Shown here piece after piece: positions 1-9,412 of a stretch of DNA of 64,000 nucleotides; within the stretch, counting starts at the first letter, position 1; each line of letters begins with the position of its first letter. Source of the DNA: Marinobacterium zhoushanense (GTDB taxonomy: Bacteria > Pseudomonadota > Gammaproteobacteria > Pseudomonadales > Balneatricaceae); the NCBI RefSeq assembly GCF_014641945.1, contig NZ_BMIJ01000008.1, positions 62,001 through 126,000 of the forward strand, written 5' to 3'. The position numbers and the translations under genes were made by a program. The notes under the pieces are model-generated. The model was not told the origin of the DNA. It saw nothing but the letters and a program-made list of their open reading frames with translations, and made no database searches.

Positions 1-764
1 AACTCACGGATAGTACAATCGACGCCTGTACCCACATTAATATGAGATAGCATCGGTTGGGTATTGGTCTGATAGACAGCGTCATCCAACTCCATCACAT
101 GTACGGAGGCTGCCGCCATATCGTCCACATGCAGGAACTCGCGCATCGGGGTGCCTGTACCCCAGATGACAACCTCATCCTGCCCAGCTAATACCGCTTC
201 ATGGAAACGACGCATCATGGCGGGGATTACATGACTGTTTTCCCGGTGAAAGTTATCGTTGGGACCATACAGGTTGGTCGGCATCACACTGCGATAATCC
301 CTGCCATATTGGCGGTTATAACTTTCACACAGCTTGATACCGGCGATCTTGGCGATGGCATAGGGTTCATTGGTGGGTTCCAACACTCCCGTCAGTAACG
401 CGTCTTCCCGCATCGGCTGTTCAGCGTGTTTGGGGTAGATACATGAAGACCCCAAAAACAGCAGCTTCTGCACACCACTCATATGAGCGGCGTGTACTAT
501 GTTGGCCTCTATCATCAGGTTTTCATAGATGAACTGTGCCGGGTAGACGTTATTCGCTTGAATGCCCCCGACTTTCGCGGCGGCTAGGTAAACTTGATCT
601 ATCTCGTTGGCTCGGAAGTAATGCTGGACGGCTTCCTGATCTAACAGATCAAGTTCTTCCCGAGCAGCCGTCAGGATACGGCTATAACCTTTGGCCTCGA
701 GCTGGCGGACAATGGCCGAACCGACCATCCCTCTATGTCCGGCCACAAAAACAGTACGTTGCAT
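1..764 (-). CDS. fcl: GDP-L-fucose synthase, C-terminus cut by window edge
   Basis: Cytosolic NADPH-dependent epimerase/reductase that turns GDP-4-keto-6-deoxy-D-mannose into GDP-L-fucose, the step after Gmd. The translated strand starts MQRTVFVAGHRGMVGSAIVR, with the Rossmann GxxGxxG near residues 9-14. SSCIYPK and YAIAK supply the Ser and YxxxK of short-chain dehydrogenases, and LYGPNDNF is typical of the family. About 254 codons are present; the family has about 310-325, so the C-terminus lies left of the window. The ATG at 764 is 20 nt after the gmd stop, so the two are probably co-transcribed. Identity is from family motifs; the fucose product is an inference from the gmd-fcl pair. Confidence 0.95.
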   Translation of the reverse strand, partial: MQRTVFVAGHRGMVGSAIVRQLEAKGYSRILTAAREELDLLDQEAVQHYFRANEIDQVYLAAAKVGGIQANNVYPAQFIYENLMIEANIVHAAHMSGVQKLLFLGSSCIYPKHAEQPMREDALLTGVLEPTNEPYAIAKIAGIKLCESYNRQYGRDYRSVMPTNLYGPNDNFHRENSHVIPAMMRRFHEAVLAGQDEVVIWGTGTPMREFLHVDDMAAASVHVMELDDAVYQTNTQPMLSHINVGTGVDCTIRE

Positions 765-784
765 GAATGTGCGCCCTGCTTATC

Positions 785-1906
785 TCAATTCTCAACCGAA
801 ACCGGTACATCATGCCCATGCTGCTTTAGCAACGCATGACGCTTAGCTATTTTAAGGTCCTCCCGAACCATCTCGGCGCACATCTCCTGCACAGTGATTT
901 CGGGAACCCAGCCCAACTTGTCCTTTGCGTTGGATGGGTCGCCGAGCAGTGTTTCTACCTCGGCTGGTCTGAAATAACGTGGATCAACACGAACGATAAC
1001 ATCGCCATCATTGAGCGCAGGGGCGCGATCCCCTTCTATTGCGTCAACAACCGCGACCTCATCAACACCCTCGCCCTCAAACCTCAAACTGATACCGAGC
1101 TCCGCCGCCGACCAGGTTATAAATTCACGCACCGAGTACTGGACGCCAGTCGCGATAACAAAGTCTTCCGGCTGCTCCTGCTGTAACATCAACCACTGCA
1201 TGCGAACGTAGTCTTTCGCATGTCCCCAGTCGCGCAAGGCATCCATATTGCCCATATAGAGACACGCCTCCAATCCCTGGGCAATATTGGCCAAACCACG
1301 TGTTATTTTCCGTGTGACAAATGTCTCTCCACGTCTTGGCGACTCGTGGTTAAAAAGTATGCCGTTGCACGCATACATACCGTAAGCTTCGCGATAGTTT
1401 ACGGTAATCCAATAGGCATACAGCTTAGCCACTGCGTAAGGTGATCGTGGGTAAAATGGAGTTGTTTCCTTTTGCGGGATCTCCTGTACTAAGCCATAAA
1501 GTTCAGAAGTCGATGCCTGATAAAAGCGGGTTTTCTTTTCCAGGCCCAACAACCTGATCGCCTCCAACAAACGCAATGTACCCATAGCATCAACGTCGGC
1601 GGTGTACTCAGGCGACTCGAAGCTCACTGCTACATGGGACTGGGCTCCAAGGTTGTAAACCTCATCGGGTTGCACCTCTTGAAGGATACGGGTCAGGTTT
1701 GACGAATCGGTTAGATCACCATAGTGAAGTATGAAATGTTGGTTATGAACGTGGGGGTCCTGATAAATATGATCTACACGCTGAGTGTTAAATAATGATG
1801 CACGACGCTTGATGCCGTGGACTTCATAGCCTTTTTCCAACAAGAGTTCGGCCAGGTACGATCCGTCTTGCCCCGTGATACCTGTGATGAGGGCGCGCTT
1901 TTGCAT
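785..1906 (-). CDS. gmd: GDP-mannose 4,6-dehydratase
   Basis: Converts GDP-D-mannose to GDP-4-keto-6-deoxy-D-mannose, the entry to GDP-L-fucose. The 373 aa match the family length. Visible are the N-terminal TGITGQDGSYLAELL nucleotide loop (residues 8-22), the catalytic ASTSELYG segment near 131-138, YAVAK (Y/K dyad near 157-161) and the NHESPRRGETFVTRKI signature. The start has an AAGGA ribosome site. A 214-nt AT-rich gap separates it from the upstream glycosyltransferase, and a TATAAT (minus strand, 1965-1970) lies in that gap, so gmd-fcl may also have its own promoter. G+C is visibly higher than in the glycosyltransferase genes upstream. Confidence 0.97.
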   Translation of the reverse strand: MQKRALITGITGQDGSYLAELLLEKGYEVHGIKRRASLFNTQRVDHIYQDPHVHNQHFILHYGDLTDSSNLTRILQEVQPDEVYNLGAQSHVAVSFESPEYTADVDAMGTLRLLEAIRLLGLEKKTRFYQASTSELYGLVQEIPQKETTPFYPRSPYAVAKLYAYWITVNYREAYGMYACNGILFNHESPRRGETFVTRKITRGLANIAQGLEACLYMGNMDALRDWGHAKDYVRMQWLMLQQEQPEDFVIATGVQYSVREFITWSAAELGISLRFEGEGVDEVAVVDAIEGDRAPALNDGDVIVRVDPRYFRPAEVETLLGDPSNAKDKLGWVPEITVQEMCAEMVREDLKIAKRHALLKQHGHDVPVSVEN

Positions 1907-2120
1907 TTTTGGATTCCTTGGTTCGAAGTGTGGAAGTTTATTTCAAGCTTTATCAAGAGTAGGCATTATATTTAATCTCTGCTCAACAAAGTTGATATAC
2001 AGCCATAAAAAATCACGATCAATTGTAAAGCCATACAATTTGATAAATATGATGCATCCAGATTAATATTTTTTGCCCATTACAGAGTGTTCAAGTCTTA
2101 CAGCCCTAAAATAGCTCGCT
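1907..2120 (-). promoter_or_regulatory. AT-rich gap before gmd, possible internal promoter
   Basis: This 214-nt gap is the longest inside module B. On the minus strand it contains a perfect TATAAT at 1970-1965, about 60 nt before the gmd start, but no good -35 hexamer at 16-18 nt. A second pair further upstream (TTGATC, 17 nt, TATATC) is weaker at -10. I see no ORF or repeat in it. A promoter for gmd-fcl is possible but not proven. Confidence 0.3.
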
Positions 2121-3044
2121 TCATTTTTCAGTTTCTTCTAAGCAAAGCCCAGTAATCCTCTCAAGCAATTTAATACGCTCTGAGTTGGTTTCAACAGTTG
2201 AAAAGGCACTTTCAATCTCCATAATTTTTGCACCAACTAGAAACCGGTACCAGTAGCCTTGAAGGAAGTGATAAATAAGTCCGGATCGACCATCAAGAAA
2301 ACCCAACTGAAAAACATAGCGCCATATGAAATAGAGTAATGCGCTTATCGTAAAAGGTAACTTATTATATACGTTTTCTTTCAGCCACCGTTTTGCGGCG
2401 GCCTGAAATGACGTACTTTCACGGGATAGTGAATTATCACGTATAAAAAGTCTGTAGCGCTGATTAAGAACATCCACTGCTTCGCGCGTTGCGTACTTGT
2501 TGTGTTTATTTGTAAAGAAAGTTATATCATTAAGATTACAGTCTGAAAACCCACCTTTTAAAGTGATCGTCTTACCACCCCACACTACCATATGCTCATC
2601 CATCCAACGGTCTTCAATACGACCCTGGCCATTACGCCAGATTCGTAATAATACTAGCGGGTAGCGACCTCCATAGCGCACCCAACGCCCCATAAATATA
2701 TGTTTTCGTCTAAGATTTATACCAACTACGTTACTGGGGAGGCTTGGTAGTTTATTATTAATTTCCTCCTGCAAATCAGGTTCTATTATCTCATCAGCAT
2801 CTAACCTCATCACCCAGTCAGCTTTGATTTGAGCATTATCCAGCCCCCACTGAAATTGTTTCGCATGATTGATAAAGTTGTTTTGTAGAACTTTAGCCCC
2901 TGCAGCTTCGGCAAGTTCAGCGGTTCTATCAGATGAAAATGAATCAATTACAAAAATCTGATCAGCAATACTTTTTACTGACGCTATAGAACGCTGTATA
3001 TGTATTTCTTCATTATACGTCAGGATTATAACCGCAAGACTCAT
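2121..3044 (-). CDS. Glycosyltransferase family 2 (WaaE/KdtX-like)
   Basis: Inverting GT-A glycosyltransferase expected at the cytoplasmic face of the inner membrane. It starts with the typical SLAVIILTYNEE (residues 2-13), has VIDSFSSDRT where nucleotide sugar is bound and a DADE metal site (MRLDADEIIEP, near 79-89). The C-terminal part (about 225-275) is hydrophobic with FIWRYVFQLGFLDG, a layout seen in LPS-core glucosyltransferases of the WaaE/KdtX type. Its ATG overlaps the upstream acetyltransferase stop by 4 nt, so translation is coupled. Donor and acceptor cannot be read from sequence. Confidence 0.85.
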   Translation of the reverse strand: MSLAVIILTYNEEIHIQRSIASVKSIADQIFVIDSFSSDRTAELAEAAGAKVLQNNFINHAKQFQWGLDNAQIKADWVMRLDADEIIEPDLQEEINNKLPSLPSNVVGINLRRKHIFMGRWVRYGGRYPLVLLRIWRNGQGRIEDRWMDEHMVVWGGKTITLKGGFSDCNLNDITFFTNKHNKYATREAVDVLNQRYRLFIRDNSLSRESTSFQAAAKRWLKENVYNKLPFTISALLYFIWRYVFQLGFLDGRSGLIYHFLQGYWYRFLVGAKIMEIESAFSTVETNSERIKLLERITGLCLEETEK

Positions 3045-3607
3045 ATCGATATTCCTTTATGTACTTCTCGATTTCCAATCTTCCTTGCAGGGTGTCCAGC
3101 ATACACTGTCCAGGGCTCAGTGATACTCTTAGTGAGCAGAGATCGAGCGCCAACTACTACACCTTCAGCCACTTCTACACCTAATAGTACAAACGCTTCC
3201 GTACAGATCCACGCATGTGCACCAATCACTATTGGTTTGGCGTAAAGTTGAAAATTAGGGCTATTATAGTCATGAGAACCACCGCATAGGTGTGCTCCCT
3301 GAGAAATCACGGCGTATTCCCCTACTATGACCATATCCATATTATATATAGTTACGCCATCACCGATGCCGACATAATCCCCAACCTGAAGCATCCACGG
3401 CGCCCACACCTTAACCCCTGAGTATATATGAGCTTCTTTACCCACCTTCGCACCGAAAGCCTTCAACAATAGTGATCGCCATAGATGAGCACTCCTGGGA
3501 CTCGGCCGAAACAGCAAGAACCAGACTATATTCCATATTTGCCGTCGTATTCTATTGCTTAATGAAAAAGAAGGACAAGTTTTAGAATTCTGACCGTGAA
3601 TTATCAT
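3041..3607 (-). CDS. WcaF-like sugar O-acetyltransferase (left-handed beta-helix)
   Basis: Acyl-CoA-dependent acetyltransferase, 188 aa. The N-terminal RIRRQIWNIVWFLLFRPSP segment and the hexapeptide repeats from about residue 70 (VGKEAHIYSG, VGDYVGIGDG, VGEYAVISQG, IGAHAWICTE) resemble colanic-acid WcaF/WcaB proteins. The catalytic His is probably in LCGGSHDY (near 109-116). It ends with the family's YAGHPARKI. It overlaps both neighbours by 4 nt, placing it firmly inside the operon. It probably decorates the repeat unit of module B; the acceptor sugar is unknown. Confidence 0.85.
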   Translation of the reverse strand: MIIHGQNSKTCPSFSLSNRIRRQIWNIVWFLLFRPSPRSAHLWRSLLLKAFGAKVGKEAHIYSGVKVWAPWMLQVGDYVGIGDGVTIYNMDMVIVGEYAVISQGAHLCGGSHDYNSPNFQLYAKPIVIGAHAWICTEAFVLLGVEVAEGVVVGARSLLTKSITEPWTVYAGHPARKIGNREVHKGISI

Positions 3608-4761
3608 TTATATTCGTTTACTTTATTTACAATCGATTTTACTACAGCATCAATTCTGAAGTTTTTAATAAAGCAAGAATGTGCATTTATTCTCATATCA
3701 TTTTTCCTATCAGAAGAAGTCGAAAGCCATTCACGGAGTAATTTCTCGGTTCCCTCCACGGTGTCATCTTCCACAAAGCCAGCGCCGCTGCATTCCACCT
3801 CGCGCCATATATTGACTTTATTACTTATAAGAACAGGAGTGCCAACTGCAAGCGCTTCAGCCACGACCACACCAAAGTTCTCATGATGTGACGGTATACA
3901 GACCACGTCCGCCAAACGAAAAGCGGCCCATTTTTCGTCACCCGAAAGAGTGCCAGAAAACGTTACACACTGACTAATACCTAGTCTTCTAGATAAGCTT
4001 TTAAGTTTTTCAACATAATTTTCTTGCCCACCCCCAGCTATAAACAAATGCATTTTACTATTATCAACAAGCTTAGAAAAAGCAACAATTAGATTATCGA
4101 CTCCTTTTACCGGATGCAGCCTGCCCATAAACAATATGACCTGCTTATTTTCTATAACAGGGAAACGACAACGTAATATCTCACTACCAAACCCATCAAT
4201 ATTTTTTGATAACGAAGTTCCATACCCTGTAACAACCCCATCAAGACCATATGGGAAAAAAGAATTACGGGCAAGTTTCTTTTCTTCTTCACACGTAAAA
4301 AAAAGCAATGATGCTTTTCTCAAGTGCCAATATTCAGCAGTTACCCAATACAGAGATTTCTTTAAATGCTTTAACTTATAGTTTATTTTAAACCAAGGAC
4401 CTAACATTCCATGCACAAATACAAAATAGGGCACATCTTCCTTAACACAAGACAAATATACAGCTCTCAAATGATACTGCCATATTCCTTCCACTATAAC
4501 AGCGTCGAACCGATTGACGTTATCAGCGAGCCATTTTTTCATTTTTGGGCAGTAACAATAAGATAACACAGACGGCCCCACTGCATGTATTTCAGGTAAA
4601 CTGTCGTCATCTAACCAAACGCTTTCAGGATGATCACAACATAAAATCTCAACCTCTATAAATATCTTTTTATACTCTGCAACTATTTGCTTCAGACCTT
4701 CAACAGGCCCGCCACCGCTTGGATTCAATGAGGATATAACATGCAATAGCCGCATTAACAT
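3604..4761 (-). CDS. Glycosyltransferase family 4
   Basis: GT-B retaining glycosyltransferase, 385 aa. The N-terminal LLHVISSLNPSGGGPVEGL is the glycine-rich loop of family 4. The C-terminal domain has LFMGRLHPVKGVDNL and the E-x7-E region ENFGVVVAEALAVGTPV. Two starts are possible: ATG at 4761, or ATG at 4755, which overlaps the wzy stop as TAATG; an AGGA lies just upstream of both. The sugar transferred is unknown. The gene is AT-rich relative to gmd and cysQC. Confidence 0.88.
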   Translation of the reverse strand: MLMRLLHVISSLNPSGGGPVEGLKQIVAEYKKIFIEVEILCCDHPESVWLDDDSLPEIHAVGPSVLSYCYCPKMKKWLADNVNRFDAVIVEGIWQYHLRAVYLSCVKEDVPYFVFVHGMLGPWFKINYKLKHLKKSLYWVTAEYWHLRKASLLFFTCEEEKKLARNSFFPYGLDGVVTGYGTSLSKNIDGFGSEILRCRFPVIENKQVILFMGRLHPVKGVDNLIVAFSKLVDNSKMHLFIAGGGQENYVEKLKSLSRRLGISQCVTFSGTLSGDEKWAAFRLADVVCIPSHHENFGVVVAEALAVGTPVLISNKVNIWREVECSGAGFVEDDTVEGTEKLLREWLSTSSDRKNDMRINAHSCFIKNFRIDAVVKSIVNKVNEYK

Positions 4762-5942
4762 TCTGTCCTAGCTGTATTTTTTGAGCGAAAAATCATACCA
4801 AGTATCAATGTGACCACTAATAGCTGAACACAATACTTAAAATATATGCCAAGATCATTTCTTACTGCCAAAACAAATGCAGAATAGTAGAGTGGTGTAC
4901 CAGATAAAAGCAACGAAACTTTAATATTGTTCATTACCTTTCCAGTCAACCTCCCATATATACACCCAAAAGAAAACATAAAAAAAGCACCCAACCAACC
5001 GAAATTTATATATAATTCACCAAGCATAGAAAAGCCGCCGCCGTATACACCTCCAAATTGAGCAACACTTCTATACAAGTCCAGATTAACATAATCAATC
5101 CCGAAGTAATCACGAATAGGAGAGGGTATGATTAAGCTTAAATTTGGTATAAATGTAACTCCCCAAGCGAAGTCTTCAGTACGTAAAAATGATGCTGCCA
5201 GTATATTATTAAATATTACTGAATATTCAAAAGAAAAAAGACCAACCATCAGCTCAAAAAAGCTATAGCGCTCTAAATCTAGGCGAGACATCACCATAAT
5301 ATTTGGTATCATCAAAATTATAAATACATAAACAAAATATCTAAATCTAAATCTGTCACCATACCATCTAAAATACGCAAAGGCAAAACAGACGAGTATT
5401 TCAAAAATAATTGATCTTGCCTGAATAAACCAAGATGCGGCTAAATAAAGAAGGATAGAAAATATAAAAAAATAATTTTTCTTATATCGTAATAGAACAC
5501 TAGGTTTAACATTTAGAATGATAAAACAAACCATAACTAAGGGAATCATTCTAAGCTCGTATAGAAAGCTAAAAGATTTTCTTATTTGCGTGATTGATCC
5601 ATAGCTTCCATCACTAACCAATATAATATAAATAGTCAAAATGGCATGACTCATCAAAAGAGCTGTAGAGATAGCTCTAATCCGTTTTATAACTCCTGCA
5701 TCATAAGGTTCATAAACAAAGTCATTCCGAATATTATTCCTGCGAAAAAAAATAAATCCTAAGAAAAACGCGAACACACATAAGAGGACATAGACAAGTG
5801 ACCTCACTGCTATTTCATTTGTAAATGGGTACACGTTGGAGAAGTAAAAAAAATCAACCCTATCAGTTCCCAATATTAGCTTTCTGACTAAGAACTGAAT
5901 GTGTATCATAAAAAATATAAAAACAACAAAGTAAAGCGGCAT
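4755..5942 (-). CDS. wzy: O-antigen/EPS polymerase (Wzy-like)
   Basis: Inner-membrane polymerase candidate, 395 aa and about ten or more hydrophobic segments from residue 3 onward. A large loop around residues 225-290 contains conserved-looking polar stretches (SRLDLERY, PNLSLIIPSP). This profile, the company of a Wzx flippase three genes upstream and several glycosyltransferases, is what assigns it; Wzy proteins have little sequence conservation. It would join undecaprenyl-linked repeat units at the periplasmic face. High AT content is usual for wzy. Confidence 0.8.
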   Translation of the reverse strand: MPLYFVVFIFFMIHIQFLVRKLILGTDRVDFFYFSNVYPFTNEIAVRSLVYVLLCVFAFFLGFIFFRRNNIRNDFVYEPYDAGVIKRIRAISTALLMSHAILTIYIILVSDGSYGSITQIRKSFSFLYELRMIPLVMVCFIILNVKPSVLLRYKKNYFFIFSILLYLAASWFIQARSIIFEILVCFAFAYFRWYGDRFRFRYFVYVFIILMIPNIMVMSRLDLERYSFFELMVGLFSFEYSVIFNNILAASFLRTEDFAWGVTFIPNLSLIIPSPIRDYFGIDYVNLDLYRSVAQFGGVYGGGFSMLGELYINFGWLGAFFMFSFGCIYGRLTGKVMNNIKVSLLLSGTPLYYSAFVLAVRNDLGIYFKYCVQLLVVTLILGMIFRSKNTARTEC

Positions 5943-6006
5943 AGTATAAACCGTTTATGAACATTTTTTAAATGTGGATCTAGATTATAAAGACAAGCGA
6001 AAAACA

Positions 6007-7104
6007 TCAATCCAATATTTTTTTTTCGATATCTAATACTATATCCATTCTAATAGCATTAATTACTTCCCAGACATTAGAGAAGTCGATATCGCACTGT
6101 AGTTTCTCTATCACTGGCATAGACGAGTTTTCTCTATCAACTATACGACTTTCTAAACTCAAATCCTTTAAGAGGCTGGATATTCTCACCATCCCGTGAG
6201 GTGCCTTAGGTACCAGAAACCTCTTCCGAAAAATCAACGAAAAAGCAACCCCATGGAAAGAGTTCGTGATAACGAATTTAGAATTATAAAATAACTTTAG
6301 AAATTCCTCAGGCCCCAAATCATTATACTTTTCACCTTTCAAAAAAGGAATAAATGCTTCCTGCGTTATAACTTTTACATTCATCCCCAATAAAGTCGAT
6401 GTATTATTTACAACCTTATCAAAGTAATCATCTTTTTGAAGCCTATAAACTAATATATAGTTAGACTCATTAAATTTTAAATCGAATTCATTTTTCCAGA
6501 ATGATTCACCTACCATCAGGGTCGGATCTAAAACCCTGCTAACAGGAGTATTTAATATTTTTCCTAACTCAGCAGTTCTATCTTTTTCTCTAATACCTAT
6601 ATATTTATAACCAGTTAAAACATTAGCTATGTAAGCAATATCGACAGTGTTAAAACTATAATCACCAAAACTACTAGCAAATGCAATTTTTTTATTAGAT
6701 TTAACAAAATCTAGAAAGTAATTTTTATCAAAAAATCTTTTATATCCCGCAATTTTGGGATTCCAAATCTGGTCACTACCCGAAATAAAGCAACTTTCTT
6801 CCGAGCCACCTTCAGAAATAGCTTCATCAATACTGATCATATTCATATATGTTTTAACAAAACATTCGAACTTGTTAATTAATCTCTTCCTAGGATTATA
6901 TCTCACGAGATCTTTTATAGAGCTTGCTACACCTTTTACCCCTAGGGGATACCTTATGACTCGCATGGAGTTTTTAGTGAGAAAAGTCTCGTAATTCAAC
7001 ACATAAGCTCGTCCATATGCCTCAAAGAAACGCTGAGTGGCGTAGGCTTGAAATACTGCTCCATAGTTACTTGATCTATGTATCGTAATGATATAAAAAT
7101 TCAA
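6007..7104 (-). CDS. Polysaccharide pyruvyl transferase family protein
   Basis: Member of the WcaK/CsaB family (PF04230), 365 aa, which adds ketal pyruvate from phosphoenolpyruvate to sugars. Features are the N-terminal TIHRSSNYGAVFQAYA (residues 7-22), FISGSDQIWNP (near 106-116), FASSFGDY, and the C-terminal FVITNSFHGVAFSLIF (near 278-293), where the His-Gly pair is the family hallmark. It starts 2 nt after the nitroreductase gene. Pyruvylation would give the polymer negative charge. Some family members are not proven pyruvyl transferases. Confidence 0.85.
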   Translation of the reverse strand: MNFYIITIHRSSNYGAVFQAYATQRFFEAYGRAYVLNYETFLTKNSMRVIRYPLGVKGVASSIKDLVRYNPRKRLINKFECFVKTYMNMISIDEAISEGGSEESCFISGSDQIWNPKIAGYKRFFDKNYFLDFVKSNKKIAFASSFGDYSFNTVDIAYIANVLTGYKYIGIREKDRTAELGKILNTPVSRVLDPTLMVGESFWKNEFDLKFNESNYILVYRLQKDDYFDKVVNNTSTLLGMNVKVITQEAFIPFLKGEKYNDLGPEEFLKLFYNSKFVITNSFHGVAFSLIFRKRFLVPKAPHGMVRISSLLKDLSLESRIVDRENSSMPVIEKLQCDIDFSNVWEVINAIRMDIVLDIEKKILD

Positions 7105-7106
7105 AA

Positions 7107-8069
7107 CTATCGCTCCACAACTTTCACTATATCATCGATACTTTTTCGATCTGACCGGCAAACACTAACTTCATCCGCTATATAACCAACAGCAATAATC
7201 ATAATCACTCTATTTGAACTATCGACCTCTATAATTTTTTTAATCTTAAGATCGTTCTTATATTCCTGACTCCAATTTAAACAACATGTCCCTAACCCCT
7301 TTGCATGAAGGGCATATATGAGAGACATACAGAACATACCGCCATCTATCCAATATTGGTATCTCTCACATGCTGTAGTATAAGCTGACGAATTCATAGA
7401 AATAACTAATATATTAGGAATTTTGTGTCCAAATCCTCGATTGCCAAATTGAATATCAAGTATTTTATTCTTCGTATGTTCATCAGACACCAAATGTACT
7501 AGCCATGGTTGACGGTTACACGAGGACGGAGTTTTTATAGCGAGGCTAATTGCTTCTAGTAGTAGATCTTTCGGTACGTGTTGAGGTAAAAAGTCTCGTA
7601 TGCTAAAACGAGTAAGGAAAAAATCCTCTGGTTTTTCAAACATACCCTGTTGAATATAATCACGTTTTATTTTTTTTATCCCACCCTTTTCATCGTCATA
7701 TAAAAGCCAATCTAAATCTTGGCTTCTTATAAAATCGGACTCTTTATTTTCCGAGAGCACAAGATATTTTAATAAAACATTACCCCCAATTTTATCCATC
7801 ACGCCGAGTCCGTATTTAGAATTTTTTAGACACAGCAACTTATATAACTTAAGTGCAACGCCGCCTCCCGCATACTTATCATGCGGAGAAAACGTCATAC
7901 TTTTTTCTAATGCGTGATACGTTTTTATAATTTCATATGTTATTTTTTCAGATTTGCGAAATATCGAACTAGAATTTTGGCAATAAATTGAATAATCATA
8001 TAAAAAATTCACGAACCCAGAAATCAAATCTCTCACAGGTCTAATTATATTCTTTGTTAAATCTAACAA
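7107..8069 (-). CDS. Nitroreductase-family flavoprotein in polysaccharide operon
   Basis: The C-terminal half (from about residue 150) is a nitroreductase fold: RFSIRDF, then PSSCNRQPW for FMN binding, and LGTCCLNWSQ near 265-274. The first 145 residues are not a recognised domain. Length is 320 aa, longer than the 180-220 aa of stand-alone nitroreductases. It is packed between wzx (1-nt gap) and the pyruvyl transferase (2-nt gap). Such proteins often accompany pyruvyl transferases in capsule loci, but the substrate is unknown; an FMN-dependent redox step on a sugar or carrier is only a guess. Confidence 0.8.
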   Translation of the reverse strand: MLDLTKNIIRPVRDLISGFVNFLYDYSIYCQNSSSIFRKSEKITYEIIKTYHALEKSMTFSPHDKYAGGGVALKLYKLLCLKNSKYGLGVMDKIGGNVLLKYLVLSENKESDFIRSQDLDWLLYDDEKGGIKKIKRDYIQQGMFEKPEDFFLTRFSIRDFLPQHVPKDLLLEAISLAIKTPSSCNRQPWLVHLVSDEHTKNKILDIQFGNRGFGHKIPNILVISMNSSAYTTACERYQYWIDGGMFCMSLIYALHAKGLGTCCLNWSQEYKNDLKIKKIIEVDSSNRVIMIIAVGYIADEVSVCRSDRKSIDDIVKVVER

Positions 8070-8070
8070 A

Positions 8071-9336
8071 TCATACTCCTAAGATAGCCTTTCTCTTAAT
8101 AATTCTTAGCTCAATGCTTTTTCTATCTAAGTAATCATAAAGAAAGTAAGAAAAGAAGAAAGATACAATTGAAGAAAATACTGCCCCTCTCAATTCATAA
8201 AAAGGTATGAGGAAATAATTTAGTATAAAGTTAATTAATAAGCCGATAGCAACTCTATACATCAACCTTTTTTCCATTCCCTCCGCAACAAGATACTTAG
8301 TAGTAATAGAGCCTAATGATACGAACAATGCGGAAATAAGTAGCATCAATAATACACTGTGGACCTCGTTAAAATCCTCTCCATACAGAAACAAAATAAA
8401 TTCATCACCAAAATAAAAGAATATTAATATAGCTATTATCGTCATATAAAAAACTGTTCTTGTCAAAAATACCATATTCATAAAATATGATTCATTTTCG
8501 AACTTTTTATAGTTTAGAATAATAGGATAAAAAACTGTAGTTATAATAAAAGGAATCGTTGTCCAAGCTTCGAACAACCTCGAAGCTGCACTGTAAATCC
8601 CCAGAGATTCCATACCTAAAAAATTTTTTATCATTAATTGATCTAATCTAATACATCCCATCATTGATATCGCGGTTAATAAAAGAGGTAGTGTCGTTTT
8701 CGCAGTATCTTTTATCCACTTACTATCATATTTAGCCTTTACGATCGGAGCTATTAGACACCGACCATTCCATAACAGTATTCCTGCATATATAATAGAC
8801 TCGAACAGTATTACGAAAAGCAACGCTAAAATTGAGCTGGTTGAGTAGTAAACCACTATCTTAAGAAAAGACCCCACGTAGAAACTAACAATTCTAGCAA
8901 CAGCACTTTTTTTTCCTTCAATCGCAGATTGAAAATAATAGTCAAATATAAAGAAGGGGCTAAAAAAAACTGGGAGCAATACGATTATGTTATAACTGAA
9001 AATATTTGGGTCACTCTCCATTAAATAGAGATAAATTAACGCCAAGAAAAAAACGACAAGTGACATTATCGAAAGATAGCATAACCCACTTTTAAGTATT
9101 TCAGTATAAAAGTCTGACTTAGCAATCAACTCCTTTACCATGTAATTTTCAAATCCAGCGCGGCTAATCAAAACAGCAAAACCGCCTATCGCCAAACAAT
9201 AATTGTATATACCAAAATTCTCTACTCCCATTAGACGGGCCAATGTTACATGAACAACAATACCTAAAATCAAACGAAGAAACTGATCTCCTCCCCCCCA
9301 TAGAACATGGCTTAATATTTTTTTATTTTTCAGCAT
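8071..9336 (-). CDS. wzx: Polysaccharide flippase (Wzx, MATE/MOP superfamily)
   Basis: 421-aa inner-membrane protein with about twelve hydrophobic helices. The N-terminal HVLWGGGDQFLRLILGIVV and LARLMGVENFGIYNYCLA (residues 10-50) match the Polysacc_synt opening, and SLGIYSAASRLFE (near 242-254) matches the second repeat. It would flip undecaprenyl-pyrophosphate repeat units to the periplasm for the Wzy encoded downstream. It is AT-rich like its neighbours. The upstream cysQC gene ends 76 nt before its start. Confidence 0.9.
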   Translation of the reverse strand: MLKNKKILSHVLWGGGDQFLRLILGIVVHVTLARLMGVENFGIYNYCLAIGGFAVLISRAGFENYMVKELIAKSDFYTEILKSGLCYLSIMSLVVFFLALIYLYLMESDPNIFSYNIIVLLPVFFSPFFIFDYYFQSAIEGKKSAVARIVSFYVGSFLKIVVYYSTSSILALLFVILFESIIYAGILLWNGRCLIAPIVKAKYDSKWIKDTAKTTLPLLLTAISMMGCIRLDQLMIKNFLGMESLGIYSAASRLFEAWTTIPFIITTVFYPIILNYKKFENESYFMNMVFLTRTVFYMTIIAILIFFYFGDEFILFLYGEDFNEVHSVLLMLLISALFVSLGSITTKYLVAEGMEKRLMYRVAIGLLINFILNYFLIPFYELRGAVFSSIVSFFFSYFLYDYLDRKSIELRIIKRKAILGV

Positions 9337-9412
9337 ATCAGTTTAGGATTATAAAATTTATCCATACATCACAAGAAAAGCATTTTTTGTAGGAATATCA
9401 ATACAACTCAAA

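Noticed and set aside
201..766. Two short plus-strand frames near the left edge
   Set aside because: They are antisense to fcl, which is clear on the minus strand.
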